Shown here: piece after piece, positions 30,877 to 39,175 of the stretch
Layout: each line of letters begins with the position of its first letter
Position numbering within the stretch: position 1 is the stretch's first letter
Assembly (NCBI GenBank): GCA_035652335.1
Contig: DASRDZ010000077.1
Location: 1 to 64,000 of the forward strand
DNA length: 64,000 nucleotides
Reading direction: 5' to 3'
Source: DASRDZ01 sp035652335
Lineage (GTDB): Bacteria; Chloroflexota; Dormibacteria; Aeolococcales; Aeolococcaceae
Made by a program: the position numbers and the translations under genes
The notes under the pieces: model-generated
What the model was told of the DNA's origin: nothing
The model's input: only the letters and a program-made list of their open reading frames with translations
Database searches by the model: none

Positions 30877-31860
30877 ATGGCCATGCAGTACCGCAACCTG
30901 GGGCGCTCCGGGCTCAAGCTGAGCGTCCTCTCCTTCGGCTCGTGGGTCACCTTCGGCCCGCAGCTGAACAGCGACCTCGCGGCCGAGTGCCTGCAGATCG
31001 CCCGTGACGCCGGCGTCAACTTCTTCGACAACGCCGAGGTCTACGCCGGCGGCCGCTCCGAGCAGATCATGGGCGAGGCGATCCGCTCGCTGGGCTGGAA
31101 GCGCCACGAGTACGCCATCTCCACCAAGTTCTTCTGGGGGATCCACGACGCCCCCAACATGCGCAACACGCTCAATCGCAAGTACCTGATGCAGGCGATC
31201 GACGGCTCGCTGGAGCGCTTCGGGCTCGACTTCGTCGACCTCGTCTTCTGCCACCGCTCCGACCCCGACACGCCCGTCGAGGAGACCGTCTGGGCGCTGC
31301 ACGACATCATCGAGCAGGGCAAGGCGGACTACTGGGGCACCTCGGAATGGCCCGCCGAGCGCATCCTCGCCGCCCACCGCTTCGCCCGCGACAACCACCT
31401 GCACGGGCCGGTCATGGAGCAGCCGCAGTACAACCTCTTCTGGCGCGACCGCGTCGAGAAGGAGTACGCGCCGGTCTACGACGAGACGGGCCTGGGGCTG
31501 ACCATCTGGAGCCCGCTGGCCTCGGGGCTGCTCACCGGCAAGTACCTCGACGGCATCCCCGAGGGCAGCCGCTTCGCCCTGCGCGGCTACGACTGGCTCA
31601 AGGACACGCTGCTCACCGAGGAGAACGTCGCCAGGGTGCGCCGTCTCAAGGACGTCGCCGACCGGCTGGGCTGCTCGCTCACCCATCTCTCGCTCGCCTG
31701 GTGCGCGCGCAACCCGCGCGTCACCACGGTGATCACCGGGGCCAGCCGCCCCGAGCAGGTCCGCGACAACATGCAGGCGCTCGACGTCCTGCCCCTGCTC
31801 ACCGACGAGGTGGTCGAGGAGATCGACGCCGCCATGGGAATGGAGCGCGCCCGGGCCTAG
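30877..31860 (+). CDS. Aldo/keto reductase (Kv-beta/YghZ-like)
   Basis: This 327-residue NADPH-dependent oxidoreductase has a TIM-barrel and reduces aldehydes or ketones. The N-terminal LGRSGLKLSVLSFGSW is typical, and the tetrad is visible: Asp and Tyr in FFDNAEVYAGGRSE, Lys in AISTKFFWG and His in VFCHRSDPDTPVEE. The cofactor-binding tail is GASRPEQVRDNMQALD. Details such as WGTSEWPAERI resemble voltage-gated potassium-channel beta-subunit relatives. The start ATG at 30877 is preceded by TATCCT at 7 bases. Its TAG stop shares the CTAG palindrome with the convergent transporter gene, so the coding regions overlap by 4 bases. Confidence 0.93.
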   Translation: MAMQYRNLGRSGLKLSVLSFGSWVTFGPQLNSDLAAECLQIARDAGVNFFDNAEVYAGGRSEQIMGEAIRSLGWKRHEYAISTKFFWGIHDAPNMRNTLNRKYLMQAIDGSLERFGLDFVDLVFCHRSDPDTPVEETVWALHDIIEQGKADYWGTSEWPAERILAAHRFARDNHLHGPVMEQPQYNLFWRDRVEKEYAPVYDETGLGLTIWSPLASGLLTGKYLDGIPEGSRFALRGYDWLKDTLLTEENVARVRRLKDVADRLGCSLTHLSLAWCARNPRVTTVITGASRPEQVRDNMQALDVLPLLTDEVVEEIDAAMGMERARA

Positions 31861-33581
31861 TGCCTCAGCGCGGTGGCTACCGCGCGTCCGGCCAGCAGCA
31901 GCACGCTGAGCACCACGTAGCCGCGCAGCGCCACCATGCCGGCCAGCCGCCCGGCCGTCCACACCGGGCGGCGCAGCTCGGCGAGCGGCGGGGTGCGCCA
32001 GAAGGCGCGCTCGTCGTCGAGCGGTGAGGCGGCCCGCCCACGGGGCACACCCAGCACCACCACGGGTCGCCGCAGCAGGCGCAGCTGCGGGGTTGCTGCC
32101 GGAGCTGTCCAGAACCCGCGTTCGGCGCGGCGCCGCCGCCGGACGCCGCTGAGCCCGACGGCGAGCAGGCCGAGCGCCGCCGCCCCGCCGAGGGCGGCAC
32201 CCACGCCCACCGCCGGCGCGTCGGGGTAGAGCGCGGTGACGACCAGCATCCCCGAGAGCGCCAGCAGCGCGGCCACGCTGGTGGCCGCCACCGCGTTGAG
32301 CCAGCGGCCGTTCGACCAGGGACCCAGCACAGCGGTGTCGTTGCAGAGCAGCAGCATGAAGACGGTGGCGCCGGGCAGGAGCAGCCCGGCCAGCACCTGC
32401 ACGCTGACGGTGACCGCGTCGGGGTCGAGCCCCGGCAGCAGCACGGCCCCCGCCGTCACCGCCACCACCAGCGTCGCCACCGCGTAGAAGAGCGGCGCCT
32501 GGCGCGGCGTGCGGTGCAGCGAGTGCCGTGCCCCGGTGACGTCGCCGACGGCGTAGGAGGAGGCCATGGCCACGGCGGCCGCCCCGAGCACGGCGCTGTC
32601 GAAGAGCAGCAGGGCGAGGAGGTCGCCGGCGCCGGGACCGAGGTGGCTGCCCACCGCCGCCAGGATGCCGCCGACGTCCTCGCCGTCCGCCACGGCGCCG
32701 CCGGCGGCGAAGGCGGAGGCGCTGACCGCCATCACCGCCGCCGCGCCGGCCAGCATGAGCACGGTCCCCATGGCGGTGTCGACGCGCGCGTAGGCCAGCC
32801 AGCGCGGGGTGATCCGCTTGTCCACGGTCGCCGACTGCTGGAAGAAGAGCTGCCAGGGCGCCACCGTGGTGCCCATCAGCGCCACGATGAGCACCACCGC
32901 CGACTGCAGGCCCGCGGGGTGGGCGGGTGCCCCGGGAGTGGTGGCGGCGCCGCCCGCGACGGGATGGGCCAGGAGCAGCAGCGGCATGAGGGCGACGTCG
33001 ACCGCGACCAGCAGGAGCATGACCCGCTCCCAGCGCTGGAAGCCGCCGGCCAGGGTGGCCGCGATCAGCACCAGGGCCGCCACACCCACCGCCGGCGCGG
33101 AGGGGACGCCGAGATGCTCGGCGGCGATGCGCACCCCGATGAACTCGGTGACCAGGGTGAGGACGTTGAGGAGGAGCAGGTCGCCGAGCGAGAAGGCGCC
33201 CCACAGCCGGCCGAAGCGCTCGACGATGAGGCGGGCGTGCCCCACGCCGCTCACCGCGCCCAGCCGGGCCGCCATCTCCTGGTTGACGAAGAGCACGAGC
33301 CCGAGGGGCACGAGCACCCAGAGCAGCCGTATCCCCTGCTCCTGGCCCGCCTGTGCGTAGGTGGCCACGCCCCCCGCGTCGTTGCCGGCGATCAGCGCCA
33401 GCAGGCCGGGGCCCATGACGGCGGCGAGCACCCCCAGGCGGCCGCGGAGGGTGCGCGGCGGCCAGAGCTGGCGCCAGCGCAGCGTCCCCCACGCACCTCG
33501 GATGTCACCGAGATGGGCGGCGTCGATGACCGCCGAGTCGAGGGTCTCGTCATCGAGGAGGTTGGCCACGCGGCTGCTCAC
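31857..33581 (-). CDS. Nramp-related metal transporter with altered metal-site motifs
   Basis: This 574-residue protein has about 11 membrane helices of the SLC11/Nramp (LeuT-like) fold. Helix 1 aligns with the Nramp DPGN segment but reads NDAGGVATYAQAG, and helix 6, normally MPH, reads GTTVAPWQLFFQQ. The metal-binding Asp is kept while Asn becomes Gly and Met becomes Ala. To my knowledge this combination marks the NRMT group, described as Mg2+ transporters, rather than Mn2+/Fe2+ Nramps. A long Arg-rich cytoplasmic loop and two extra hydrophobic segments end the protein. A divergent ArsR-family gene starts about 45 bases upstream. The end overlaps the convergent reductase at a shared CTAG. 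Confidence 0.85.
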   Translation of the reverse strand: MSSRVANLLDDETLDSAVIDAAHLGDIRGAWGTLRWRQLWPPRTLRGRLGVLAAVMGPGLLALIAGNDAGGVATYAQAGQEQGIRLLWVLVPLGLVLFVNQEMAARLGAVSGVGHARLIVERFGRLWGAFSLGDLLLLNVLTLVTEFIGVRIAAEHLGVPSAPAVGVAALVLIAATLAGGFQRWERVMLLLVAVDVALMPLLLLAHPVAGGAATTPGAPAHPAGLQSAVVLIVALMGTTVAPWQLFFQQSATVDKRITPRWLAYARVDTAMGTVLMLAGAAAVMAVSASAFAAGGAVADGEDVGGILAAVGSHLGPGAGDLLALLLFDSAVLGAAAVAMASSYAVGDVTGARHSLHRTPRQAPLFYAVATLVVAVTAGAVLLPGLDPDAVTVSVQVLAGLLLPGATVFMLLLCNDTAVLGPWSNGRWLNAVAATSVAALLALSGMLVVTALYPDAPAVGVGAALGGAAALGLLAVGLSGVRRRRRAERGFWTAPAATPQLRLLRRPVVVLGVPRGRAASPLDDERAFWRTPPLAELRRPVWTAGRLAGMVALRGYVVLSVLLLAGRAVATALRH

Positions 33582-33625
33582 ATTGCCACGAATCGGGCCT
33601 GACCTGCCCTATGCTTCTGGCCGAT

Positions 33626-34063
33626 ATGGCACGTCCAGCCGGGCGGCGCACGCCCGATCGGCCGACCGGGGCGCTGGCAAAGCGCTCCATCCACGTCAGC
33701 GACGTGCGCCGCGCACGCGAGCTGATCGCCGGCGTCGACCACGAGTCCGTCGCCGACTTCTTCGCCGCGCTCGCCGACCCCAACCGGCTGCGCATCGTGC
33801 ACGTCCTGCTCCAGCAGGAGATGTGCACCAGCGACCTGGCCGTCACCCTGTCGATCGGGGAGCCCCTGGTGTCGCAGCACCTGCGCGTGCTGCGCGACCT
33901 CGAGCTGGTCGAGTCGCGCCGCGCCGGGCGGGTCGTCTACTACAGCGCGCCCAACCGCGAGGTCGGCAGGGTGCTGGCCATGGGCCTGAAGCTGCAGGGC
34001 AACGAGGCCGACAGCAGGCTGGGGCGCCCGCTCACCGCCGGGCGCGCCGAGGCGACCGCCTGA
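33626..34063 (+). CDS. ArsR/SmtB-family transcriptional regulator
   Basis: This 145-residue winged-helix repressor has ADPNRLRIVHVLLQQEMCTSD as start of its DNA-binding domain and the recognition region IGEPLVSQHLRVLRDLELVE. CTSDLA matches the position of the alpha-3 metal-site Cys of ArsR/CadC proteins, but only one Cys is present, so classical thiolate sensing is doubtful. A His-rich alternative is not obvious. It is divergent from the Nramp-related gene, its likely target. I chose the ATG at 33626 because a -10-like TATGCT (33610-33615) would overlap the ATG at 33611. It ends one base before the convergent ppk1 gene. Confidence 0.85.
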   Translation: MARPAGRRTPDRPTGALAKRSIHVSDVRRARELIAGVDHESVADFFAALADPNRLRIVHVLLQQEMCTSDLAVTLSIGEPLVSQHLRVLRDLELVESRRAGRVVYYSAPNREVGRVLAMGLKLQGNEADSRLGRPLTAGRAEATA

Positions 34064-34064
34064 G

Positions 34065-36257
34065 CTAGGCCTGGATCCGGACGGCGGCGCGCGCGAGCGC
34101 CTGGCGCTCCAGCTCGGCGTGCAGGTCGAAGCCGCGCACGGTGGGCACCTTGGTCCAGCTTCGGTCGCTGTGCAGCTCCCAGGAGAGGGTGTCGTCCTGC
34201 AGGTTGGCGGCGAGGACGGACTCCAGGCGGGCGCGCATCTCCGCGTCGAGCACGGGGACGAGCAGCTCGACGCGACCGTCGAGGTTGCGCACCATGAGGT
34301 CAGCGGAGCCGATGAAGTACTCGACGCCGGGCGAGCCGGCGGCGCCGAAGCGGTAGATCCGCGAGTGCTCCAGCCAGCGTCCGACGATGGAGCGCACCCG
34401 GATGCGCTCGGACATGCCGGGCACCCCAGGACGCACGCCGCACGCGCTGCGCACCACCAGGTCGATCTCGCAGCCCGCCTCGGAGGCGGCGTAGAGGGCG
34501 TCGATGACCTCCGGGTCGGCCAGGTTGTTGACCTTGATGGCTACAACTCCGCCGGGCCTGGACTCGCGGCGGATCATCTCCATCAGCGCCGGCCGCAGCG
34601 TCACCGGCGCCACCAGGAGGTGGCCGAACTCGCTCTGCCGCGAGTACCCGGTGAGGAAGTTGAAGAGGTCGGCCACGTCGGCGCCCATCTGCGGGTCGGC
34701 GGTGAGCATGCCGATGTCCTCGTACATCCGCGCCGTCTTCTCGTTGTAGTTGCCGGTGCCGAGGTGGCAGTAGCGGCGGATCCGCCCGCCCTCGTCGCGG
34801 CGCACCACCAGCGACGTCTTGGCGTGCGTCTTCAGCCCGACGACGCCGTAGACGACGTGCACGCCGGCCTCCTCCAGCTCGCGGGCCCAGGCGATGTTGG
34901 CCTCCTCGTCGAAGCGCGCCGTCAGCTCCACCAGGGCAACCACCTGCTTGCCCTCCTCGGCGGCGCGGATCAGCGCGCGCACGATGGGGCTGCTGGGGCC
35001 GCTGGTGCGGTACAGCGTCTGCTTGATGGCCAGCACCCGGGGGTCGACGGCGGCCTGGGCGAGGAAGCTGCCCACCGAGGTGTCGAAGGAGTCGTAGGGG
35101 TGGTGCAGCAGCACCGGCCCGGCGTCGAGCACCGAGAAGACGTCCTGGGGCGCCTCGCGACTGGGCACCAGTCGCGGCTGGGTCACCGGTGTCCACACCG
35201 GGTCCTTCAGCTCCGGACGGTCGAGCGCGTACAGCGCCCAGAGCCCGCGCAGGTCGAGCATGCCGCCGACGGTGATCACCGCGTCGCGCTCGATCTCCAG
35301 CTCGCGCAGGAGCAGCTCCTCGACGTCGTCGGACATGGTGCCGTCGACCTCCAGGCGCACCACGCGAGGGGAGCGGCGGCGACGGCGGAGGATGGTCTCG
35401 ACGGCGGCGATGAGGTCCTCGGCCTCCTCGTCGCCGACGGCGAAGTCGACGTTGCGGGTGACCCGGAAGACGTGGTGGGCGAGGATGGCCATGCCGGGGA
35501 AGAGGCGGTCGAGATGCGCGGCGATCACCTGCTCCAGGGGGACGAAGCGCTCGCCGTCCGGCATGACGATGAAGCGGTCGAGCAGCGGCGGCATCTTGAC
35601 GCGCGCAACGCGCGGCTCCGCGGTGTGCGGGTCGGCGACGACCACGGCCAGGTTGAGGCTCAGGTTGCTGATGTAGGGGAAGGGGTGCGCGGGGTCGACG
35701 GCGAGCGGTGTCAGCACCGGGTAGATGCTTTCCTCGAAGACGCGGTCGACGTGGCTCCGGTCGTCCTCGTCGAGCGACGCCCAGTCGCAGAAGCGGATGC
35801 CCGCCAGGTCGAGCAGCGGCTCGATGCGCGCGGTGAAGACCTCCGTCTGCCGCGCCACCAGCTCCTCGACGCGCTGGAGGATGGCCTGCAGCTGCTCGGC
35901 GGGGCTGAGTCCGTCGGGCGAGGGCGTGGTGACGCCGGCGAGGAGCTGCTCGCGCAGGCCGCCGACGCGCACCTGGAAGAACTCGTCGAGGTTGCTGCTG
36001 AAGATGGCCAGAAACTTGCAGCGCTCCAGCAGCGGCCGCTCCTCCTCCTCGGCCAGCGAGAGGACGCGGGCGTTGAACTCCAGCCACGAGAGGTGGCGGT
36101 TCAGGAAGCGCGACTCCGGCGCGGGAGCGGGAGCTACCGGGCGCTGGGTGCGGAGCACGGCCGGCGCCTCCCCGGGCGCGGGTTGCCGCGGAGGGAAGAG
36201 GGAGACCAGCCGGCTGGTCACCGGCTCGGGCTCGTCCGCCGGGTGGCCGATTCCCAT
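34065..36257 (-). CDS. ppk1: Polyphosphate kinase 1
   Basis: This 730-residue enzyme reversibly makes polyphosphate from ATP at the membrane. The N-terminal domain is recognised by FLNRHLSWLEFNARVLSLA and FSSNLDEFFQVRVGGL. The catalytic core has KQTLYRTS, GLKTHAKTSLVVRR with the phosphorylated His, HLGTGNYNEKTARMYEDIG and FIGSADLMVRNLDGRVE. A Pro-rich N-terminal extension of about 45 residues precedes the core. The ATG overlaps the aroC stop by one base (TGATG), an unexpected pairing of phosphate storage with the shikimate pathway. Confidence 0.97.
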   Translation of the reverse strand: MGIGHPADEPEPVTSRLVSLFPPRQPAPGEAPAVLRTQRPVAPAPAPESRFLNRHLSWLEFNARVLSLAEEEERPLLERCKFLAIFSSNLDEFFQVRVGGLREQLLAGVTTPSPDGLSPAEQLQAILQRVEELVARQTEVFTARIEPLLDLAGIRFCDWASLDEDDRSHVDRVFEESIYPVLTPLAVDPAHPFPYISNLSLNLAVVVADPHTAEPRVARVKMPPLLDRFIVMPDGERFVPLEQVIAAHLDRLFPGMAILAHHVFRVTRNVDFAVGDEEAEDLIAAVETILRRRRRSPRVVRLEVDGTMSDDVEELLLRELEIERDAVITVGGMLDLRGLWALYALDRPELKDPVWTPVTQPRLVPSREAPQDVFSVLDAGPVLLHHPYDSFDTSVGSFLAQAAVDPRVLAIKQTLYRTSGPSSPIVRALIRAAEEGKQVVALVELTARFDEEANIAWARELEEAGVHVVYGVVGLKTHAKTSLVVRRDEGGRIRRYCHLGTGNYNEKTARMYEDIGMLTADPQMGADVADLFNFLTGYSRQSEFGHLLVAPVTLRPALMEMIRRESRPGGVVAIKVNNLADPEVIDALYAASEAGCEIDLVVRSACGVRPGVPGMSERIRVRSIVGRWLEHSRIYRFGAAGSPGVEYFIGSADLMVRNLDGRVELLVPVLDAEMRARLESVLAANLQDDTLSWELHSDRSWTKVPTVRGFDLHAELERQALARAAVRIQA

Positions 36258-37405
36258 CAGGCGCGAAGCCGCCGCCGGTAGGCGCGGAGCGCAGCGGTGA
36301 GGTCGACCATGCTGTCCCCGCCGAACTTCTCCTCCAGGGCGTTGGCCAGCACCAGCGCCGTCATCGCCTCGGCGATCACCGCCCCCGCGGGGACGTGGCA
36401 GACGTCGCTGCGCTCGTAGTGCGCGTTGACCTGCTCCTTGGTGGCCAGGTCGGTGCTGCGCATCGGCTTGAGCATGGTGGCGATGGGCTTGAAGTGCACC
36501 TGGGCCCAGACGTCCTCGCCGTCGGTGACGCCGCCGGTGAGCCCGCCCTGGTTGTTGGACACGTGGCGGAAGCCCTCGCCCTCCACCCACTCCGGCGCGT
36601 CGTGCAGCTGCGAGCCCGGCACCGAGGCCACCTCGGCGCCGAGGTCGACGCCCTTAACCGACTGGATGCTCATCAGCGCCTGGGCGAGCTGCCCGTCGAG
36701 GCGGCGGTCCCAGTGCACGTATGAGCCAAGTCCGGCCACAACTCCGGAGGCGATGACCAGCGCGGTGCCGCCCAGGGTGTCGCCGGTCTCGCGCGCACCG
36801 TCGATGGCCTCGACCATGCGCGCCGCGGCATCGGGGTCGGGGCAGCGCACCGGCGACTCCTCCACCGCCCTCCAGTCGATCTGCTCGGCGGGGATCATCG
36901 GCGCCTCGACCGGCCCGACGCGCAGGACGTAGGAGTGCACCTCGGTGCCGGCGCGGCGGAGCAGCGCCTTGGCGACGGCGCCGGCGGCGACTCGCGCCGC
37001 GGTCTCGCGCGCCGACGCGCGCTCCAGCACGTTGCGCACGTCGTCGAAGCCGTACTTGAGGACGCCGGCGAGGTCGGCGTGGCCGGGGCGCAGCCGGGTG
37101 ACCCGCTTCGGCTTGAAGCCGCGCGCCTCGACCTGCATGACCTTCTGCCAGTCCTCCCACACGCGGTTCTGGATCACCAGCGTGATCGGCGAACCCAGGG
37201 TGCGGCCGCCGCGCACGCCGCTCAGGATGGTGGCGCGGTCCTGCTCCAGCTGCTGGCGCTTGCTGCGGCCGTAGCCCCACTGGCGGCGGCGCAGGTCGGG
37301 ATCGATGTCCCGCGGCGCGCTCAGCGGCAGCCCGGCGGGGACGCCCTCGATGACGACGGTGAGCTGCGGACCGTGGGACTCGCCCGCGGTGAGGAAGCGA
37401 AGCAT
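36257..37405 (-). CDS. aroC: Chorismate synthase
   Basis: This 382-residue enzyme converts 5-enolpyruvylshikimate 3-phosphate to chorismate using reduced FMN, the last step of the shikimate pathway. All family signatures are present: GESHGPQLTVVIEGVPAG at the N terminus, RPGHADLAGVLKYGFDDVRN, ERASARETAARVAAGA, SNNQGGLTGGVTDGEDV and RSDVCHVPAGAVIAE. The length is normal. The promoter is probably TACAAT (37416-37421), 10 bases before the ATG, overlapping by two bases the divergent promoter of the TauE-like gene. The gene is followed without gap by ppk1. Confidence 0.97.
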   Translation of the reverse strand: MLRFLTAGESHGPQLTVVIEGVPAGLPLSAPRDIDPDLRRRQWGYGRSKRQQLEQDRATILSGVRGGRTLGSPITLVIQNRVWEDWQKVMQVEARGFKPKRVTRLRPGHADLAGVLKYGFDDVRNVLERASARETAARVAAGAVAKALLRRAGTEVHSYVLRVGPVEAPMIPAEQIDWRAVEESPVRCPDPDAAARMVEAIDGARETGDTLGGTALVIASGVVAGLGSYVHWDRRLDGQLAQALMSIQSVKGVDLGAEVASVPGSQLHDAPEWVEGEGFRHVSNNQGGLTGGVTDGEDVWAQVHFKPIATMLKPMRSTDLATKEQVNAHYERSDVCHVPAGAVIAEAMTALVLANALEEKFGGDSMVDLTAALRAYRRRLRA

Positions 37406-37415
37406 GGGGGTTCGG

Positions 37416-37425
37416 ATTGTAGTGT
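37416..37425. promoter_or_regulatory. Overlapping divergent -10 boxes of aroC and the TauE-like gene
   Basis: TACAAT (minus strand, 37416-37421) lies 10 bases from the aroC ATG. TAGTGT (plus strand, 37420-37425) lies 6 bases from the GTG at 37432. The boxes share two bases, so the promoters should exclude each other. Confidence 0.45.
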
Positions 37426-37431
37426 CAGGGC

Positions 37432-38217
37432 GTGAGCCCCCATCTCGACGCCGCCCGGCTCGCCCTGCTGGCGGTGGCGGCCTTCGCCGCCGGGGCCATC
37501 AACGCCGTGGCCGGGGGCGGCTCGCTGGTCTCCTTCCCCGCCCTGCTGCTGGCCGGCTACCCGGCGCTCACCGCCAACGTGACCAACACGGTGGCGCTGC
37601 TCCCCGGCTACCTGGGCGGCTCGATCGGCTACCGGCGGGAGCTGCGGGGCCAGCGCACCCGGGTGCTGCGGCTCGGCGCGGTCTCCGTCGCCGGCGCGGT
37701 GCTGGGCGCCTTCCTGCTCCTGGCCGGACCGGCCGGCGTCTTCGAGCACCTCGTGCCCTGGCTCATCCTCGGCGCCTGCGGGCTGCTGGTCGCCCAGCCC
37801 TGGATCGGCCGCCGGGTGGCGGCCCGCGAGGCCGCGCGCGCAGCCGGGGGCCCGCGGCGGCTCGGCGAGCTCTCCCTGCCGCTGATCGCGGCGCAGCTGG
37901 TTTCTGCCGTCTATGGCGCGTACTTCGGCGCCGGCGTCGGCGTGATCATGCTGGCGGTGCTGGGCATCTTCCTGGTCGACTCGCTGCAGCGCATCAACGC
38001 CCTCAAGGGGCTGATGTCGCTGGTGATCAACGCCGTGGCGGTGGTGTGGTTCGCCGTCTTCGGGCACGTCGCCTGGGAGCCGGTGGCGGTGATGGCGCCG
38101 ATCGCCTACGCGGGCGGGCTCGTCGGCGTGGCCGTGGCGCGGCGCCTCGACGACCGCGTGCTGCGCGTGGCGGTGGTCTGCTTCGGCGTCGCGGTGGGGC
38201 TGCGGCTTCTCTTCTGA
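37432..38217 (+). CDS. TauE/SafE-family membrane permease
   Basis: This 261-residue integral membrane protein has about eight helices and belongs to the TauE/SafE (DUF81) family, linked to export of sulfite, sulfoacetate or related organosulfur anions. The family's N-terminal motif GAINAVAGGGSLVSFPALL is clear, and its second-half counterpart is VYGAYFGAGVGVIMLAVLG. Between the halves sits a cytoplasmic Arg/Ala-rich loop. Start is the GTG at 37432 with a -10 box 6 bases before it. No sulfur metabolism genes are nearby, so the substrate is open. The gene is followed by ribF with its own promoter. Confidence 0.9.
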   Translation: MSPHLDAARLALLAVAAFAAGAINAVAGGGSLVSFPALLLAGYPALTANVTNTVALLPGYLGGSIGYRRELRGQRTRVLRLGAVSVAGAVLGAFLLLAGPAGVFEHLVPWLILGACGLLVAQPWIGRRVAAREAARAAGGPRRLGELSLPLIAAQLVSAVYGAYFGAGVGVIMLAVLGIFLVDSLQRINALKGLMSLVINAVAVVWFAVFGHVAWEPVAVMAPIAYAGGLVGVAVARRLDDRVLRVAVVCFGVAVGLRLLF

Positions 38218-38223
38218 GTTGAC

Positions 38224-38229
38224 TACCCT
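38224..38229 (+). promoter_or_regulatory. -10 box TACCCT of ribF
   Basis: TACCCT lies 7 bases before the ribF ATG. The same hexamer and spacing occur before the ABC ATPase gene at 42727. Confidence 0.45.
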
Positions 38230-38236
38230 GGGGCGC

Positions 38237-39175
38237 ATGGAGGTTCTCGGCGAGCCCTTCGCGCTGCCACCGCCGGTGACCGGCACGGCGCTCACCACCG
38301 GCTTCTTCGACGGCGTCCACCTCGGGCATCGCGCCGTCGTGCAGCGCACGCGAGCCGAGGCGGCGGCGCTGGGCGTCCCCACCGCGGTGCTGCTGCTCGA
38401 CCGCCATCCCGCCACGGTGGTGCGCCCGGAGAGCGCCCCGCGCCTGCTCACCGACCTCGGCCAGCGGCTCTCCCTGCTGCGCGACCTCGGCGTCGACTAC
38501 ACGATGCTGCTGCGCTTCGACGAGGAGCGGTCGCTGCAGGCGCCGGAGGAGTTCGTGTCGACGGTGCTGCACGGGCAGCTGCGCGCCAGGGCGGTGGTGA
38601 CCGGCGAGGACTTCCACTTCGGCCTGCGGCGGCGCGGTGACGCCTCGCTGCTGCGCGACCTCGGCGAGTCGCTCGGCTTCCACAGCGTCGCGGTGCCGCC
38701 GCTGGCACACGGTGGCGAGGTGGTGTCGAGCACGCTCATCCGCGCCGCCGTCGCCGCCGGTGACGTGCGCCGCGCCGCGGCATTGCTCGGCCGCGCATAC
38801 GAGCTGCACGGCGTCGTCGAGCACGGTGACGGGCGCGGCAGGACGATCGGCTGTCCCACCGCCAACGTGGCGGTGCCAGGGGACATGCTGCTCCCCGCCG
38901 ACGGCGTGTACGCCGGCTGGTACCGCCGGCAGGACGGCTCGCGCCACGCGGCGGCGATCTCGGTGGGCAGGCGGCCGACGTTCTACGACGAGAGCGGGAT
39001 GCTCCTCGTCGAGGCGCATCTCCTCGACTTCGACGGCGACCTCTATGGCGAGCAGGCCTGGGTGGAGGTCACCGACTGGCTGCGCGGCCAGGAGCGCTTC
39101 GACTCCGTCGACGCGCTGATCGCCGCGCTGCAGCGCGACATGGCGCGGACTCGCGAGCTGACGGCCGCACGCTAG
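38237..39175 (+). CDS. ribF: Bifunctional riboflavin kinase / FAD synthetase
   Basis: This 312-residue enzyme makes FMN and then FAD from riboflavin. The N-terminal adenylyltransferase domain has TTGFFDGVHLGHRAVVQRT and the closing VSSTLIRAAVAAGDV; the C-terminal kinase domain has GRTIGCPTANVAVP and the acid in LVEAHLLDFDGDLYG. Length and domain order are standard. The ATG at 38237 sits just before the family's first strand; a TTG at 38219 would overlap the promoter. The end shares a CTAG with the convergent WYL regulator gene, giving a 4-base overlap. Confidence 0.95.
   Translation: MEVLGEPFALPPPVTGTALTTGFFDGVHLGHRAVVQRTRAEAAALGVPTAVLLLDRHPATVVRPESAPRLLTDLGQRLSLLRDLGVDYTMLLRFDEERSLQAPEEFVSTVLHGQLRARAVVTGEDFHFGLRRRGDASLLRDLGESLGFHSVAVPPLAHGGEVVSSTLIRAAVAAGDVRRAAALLGRAYELHGVVEHGDGRGRTIGCPTANVAVPGDMLLPADGVYAGWYRRQDGSRHAAAISVGRRPTFYDESGMLLVEAHLLDFDGDLYGEQAWVEVTDWLRGQERFDSVDALIAALQRDMARTRELTAAR

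Noticed and set aside
20439..36750. Repeated word CGGCCACAACTCCGG (near 20438 and 36735)
   Set aside because: Both copies lie within coding sequence with no symmetry or positional pattern; coincidence of codon usage seems sufficient.
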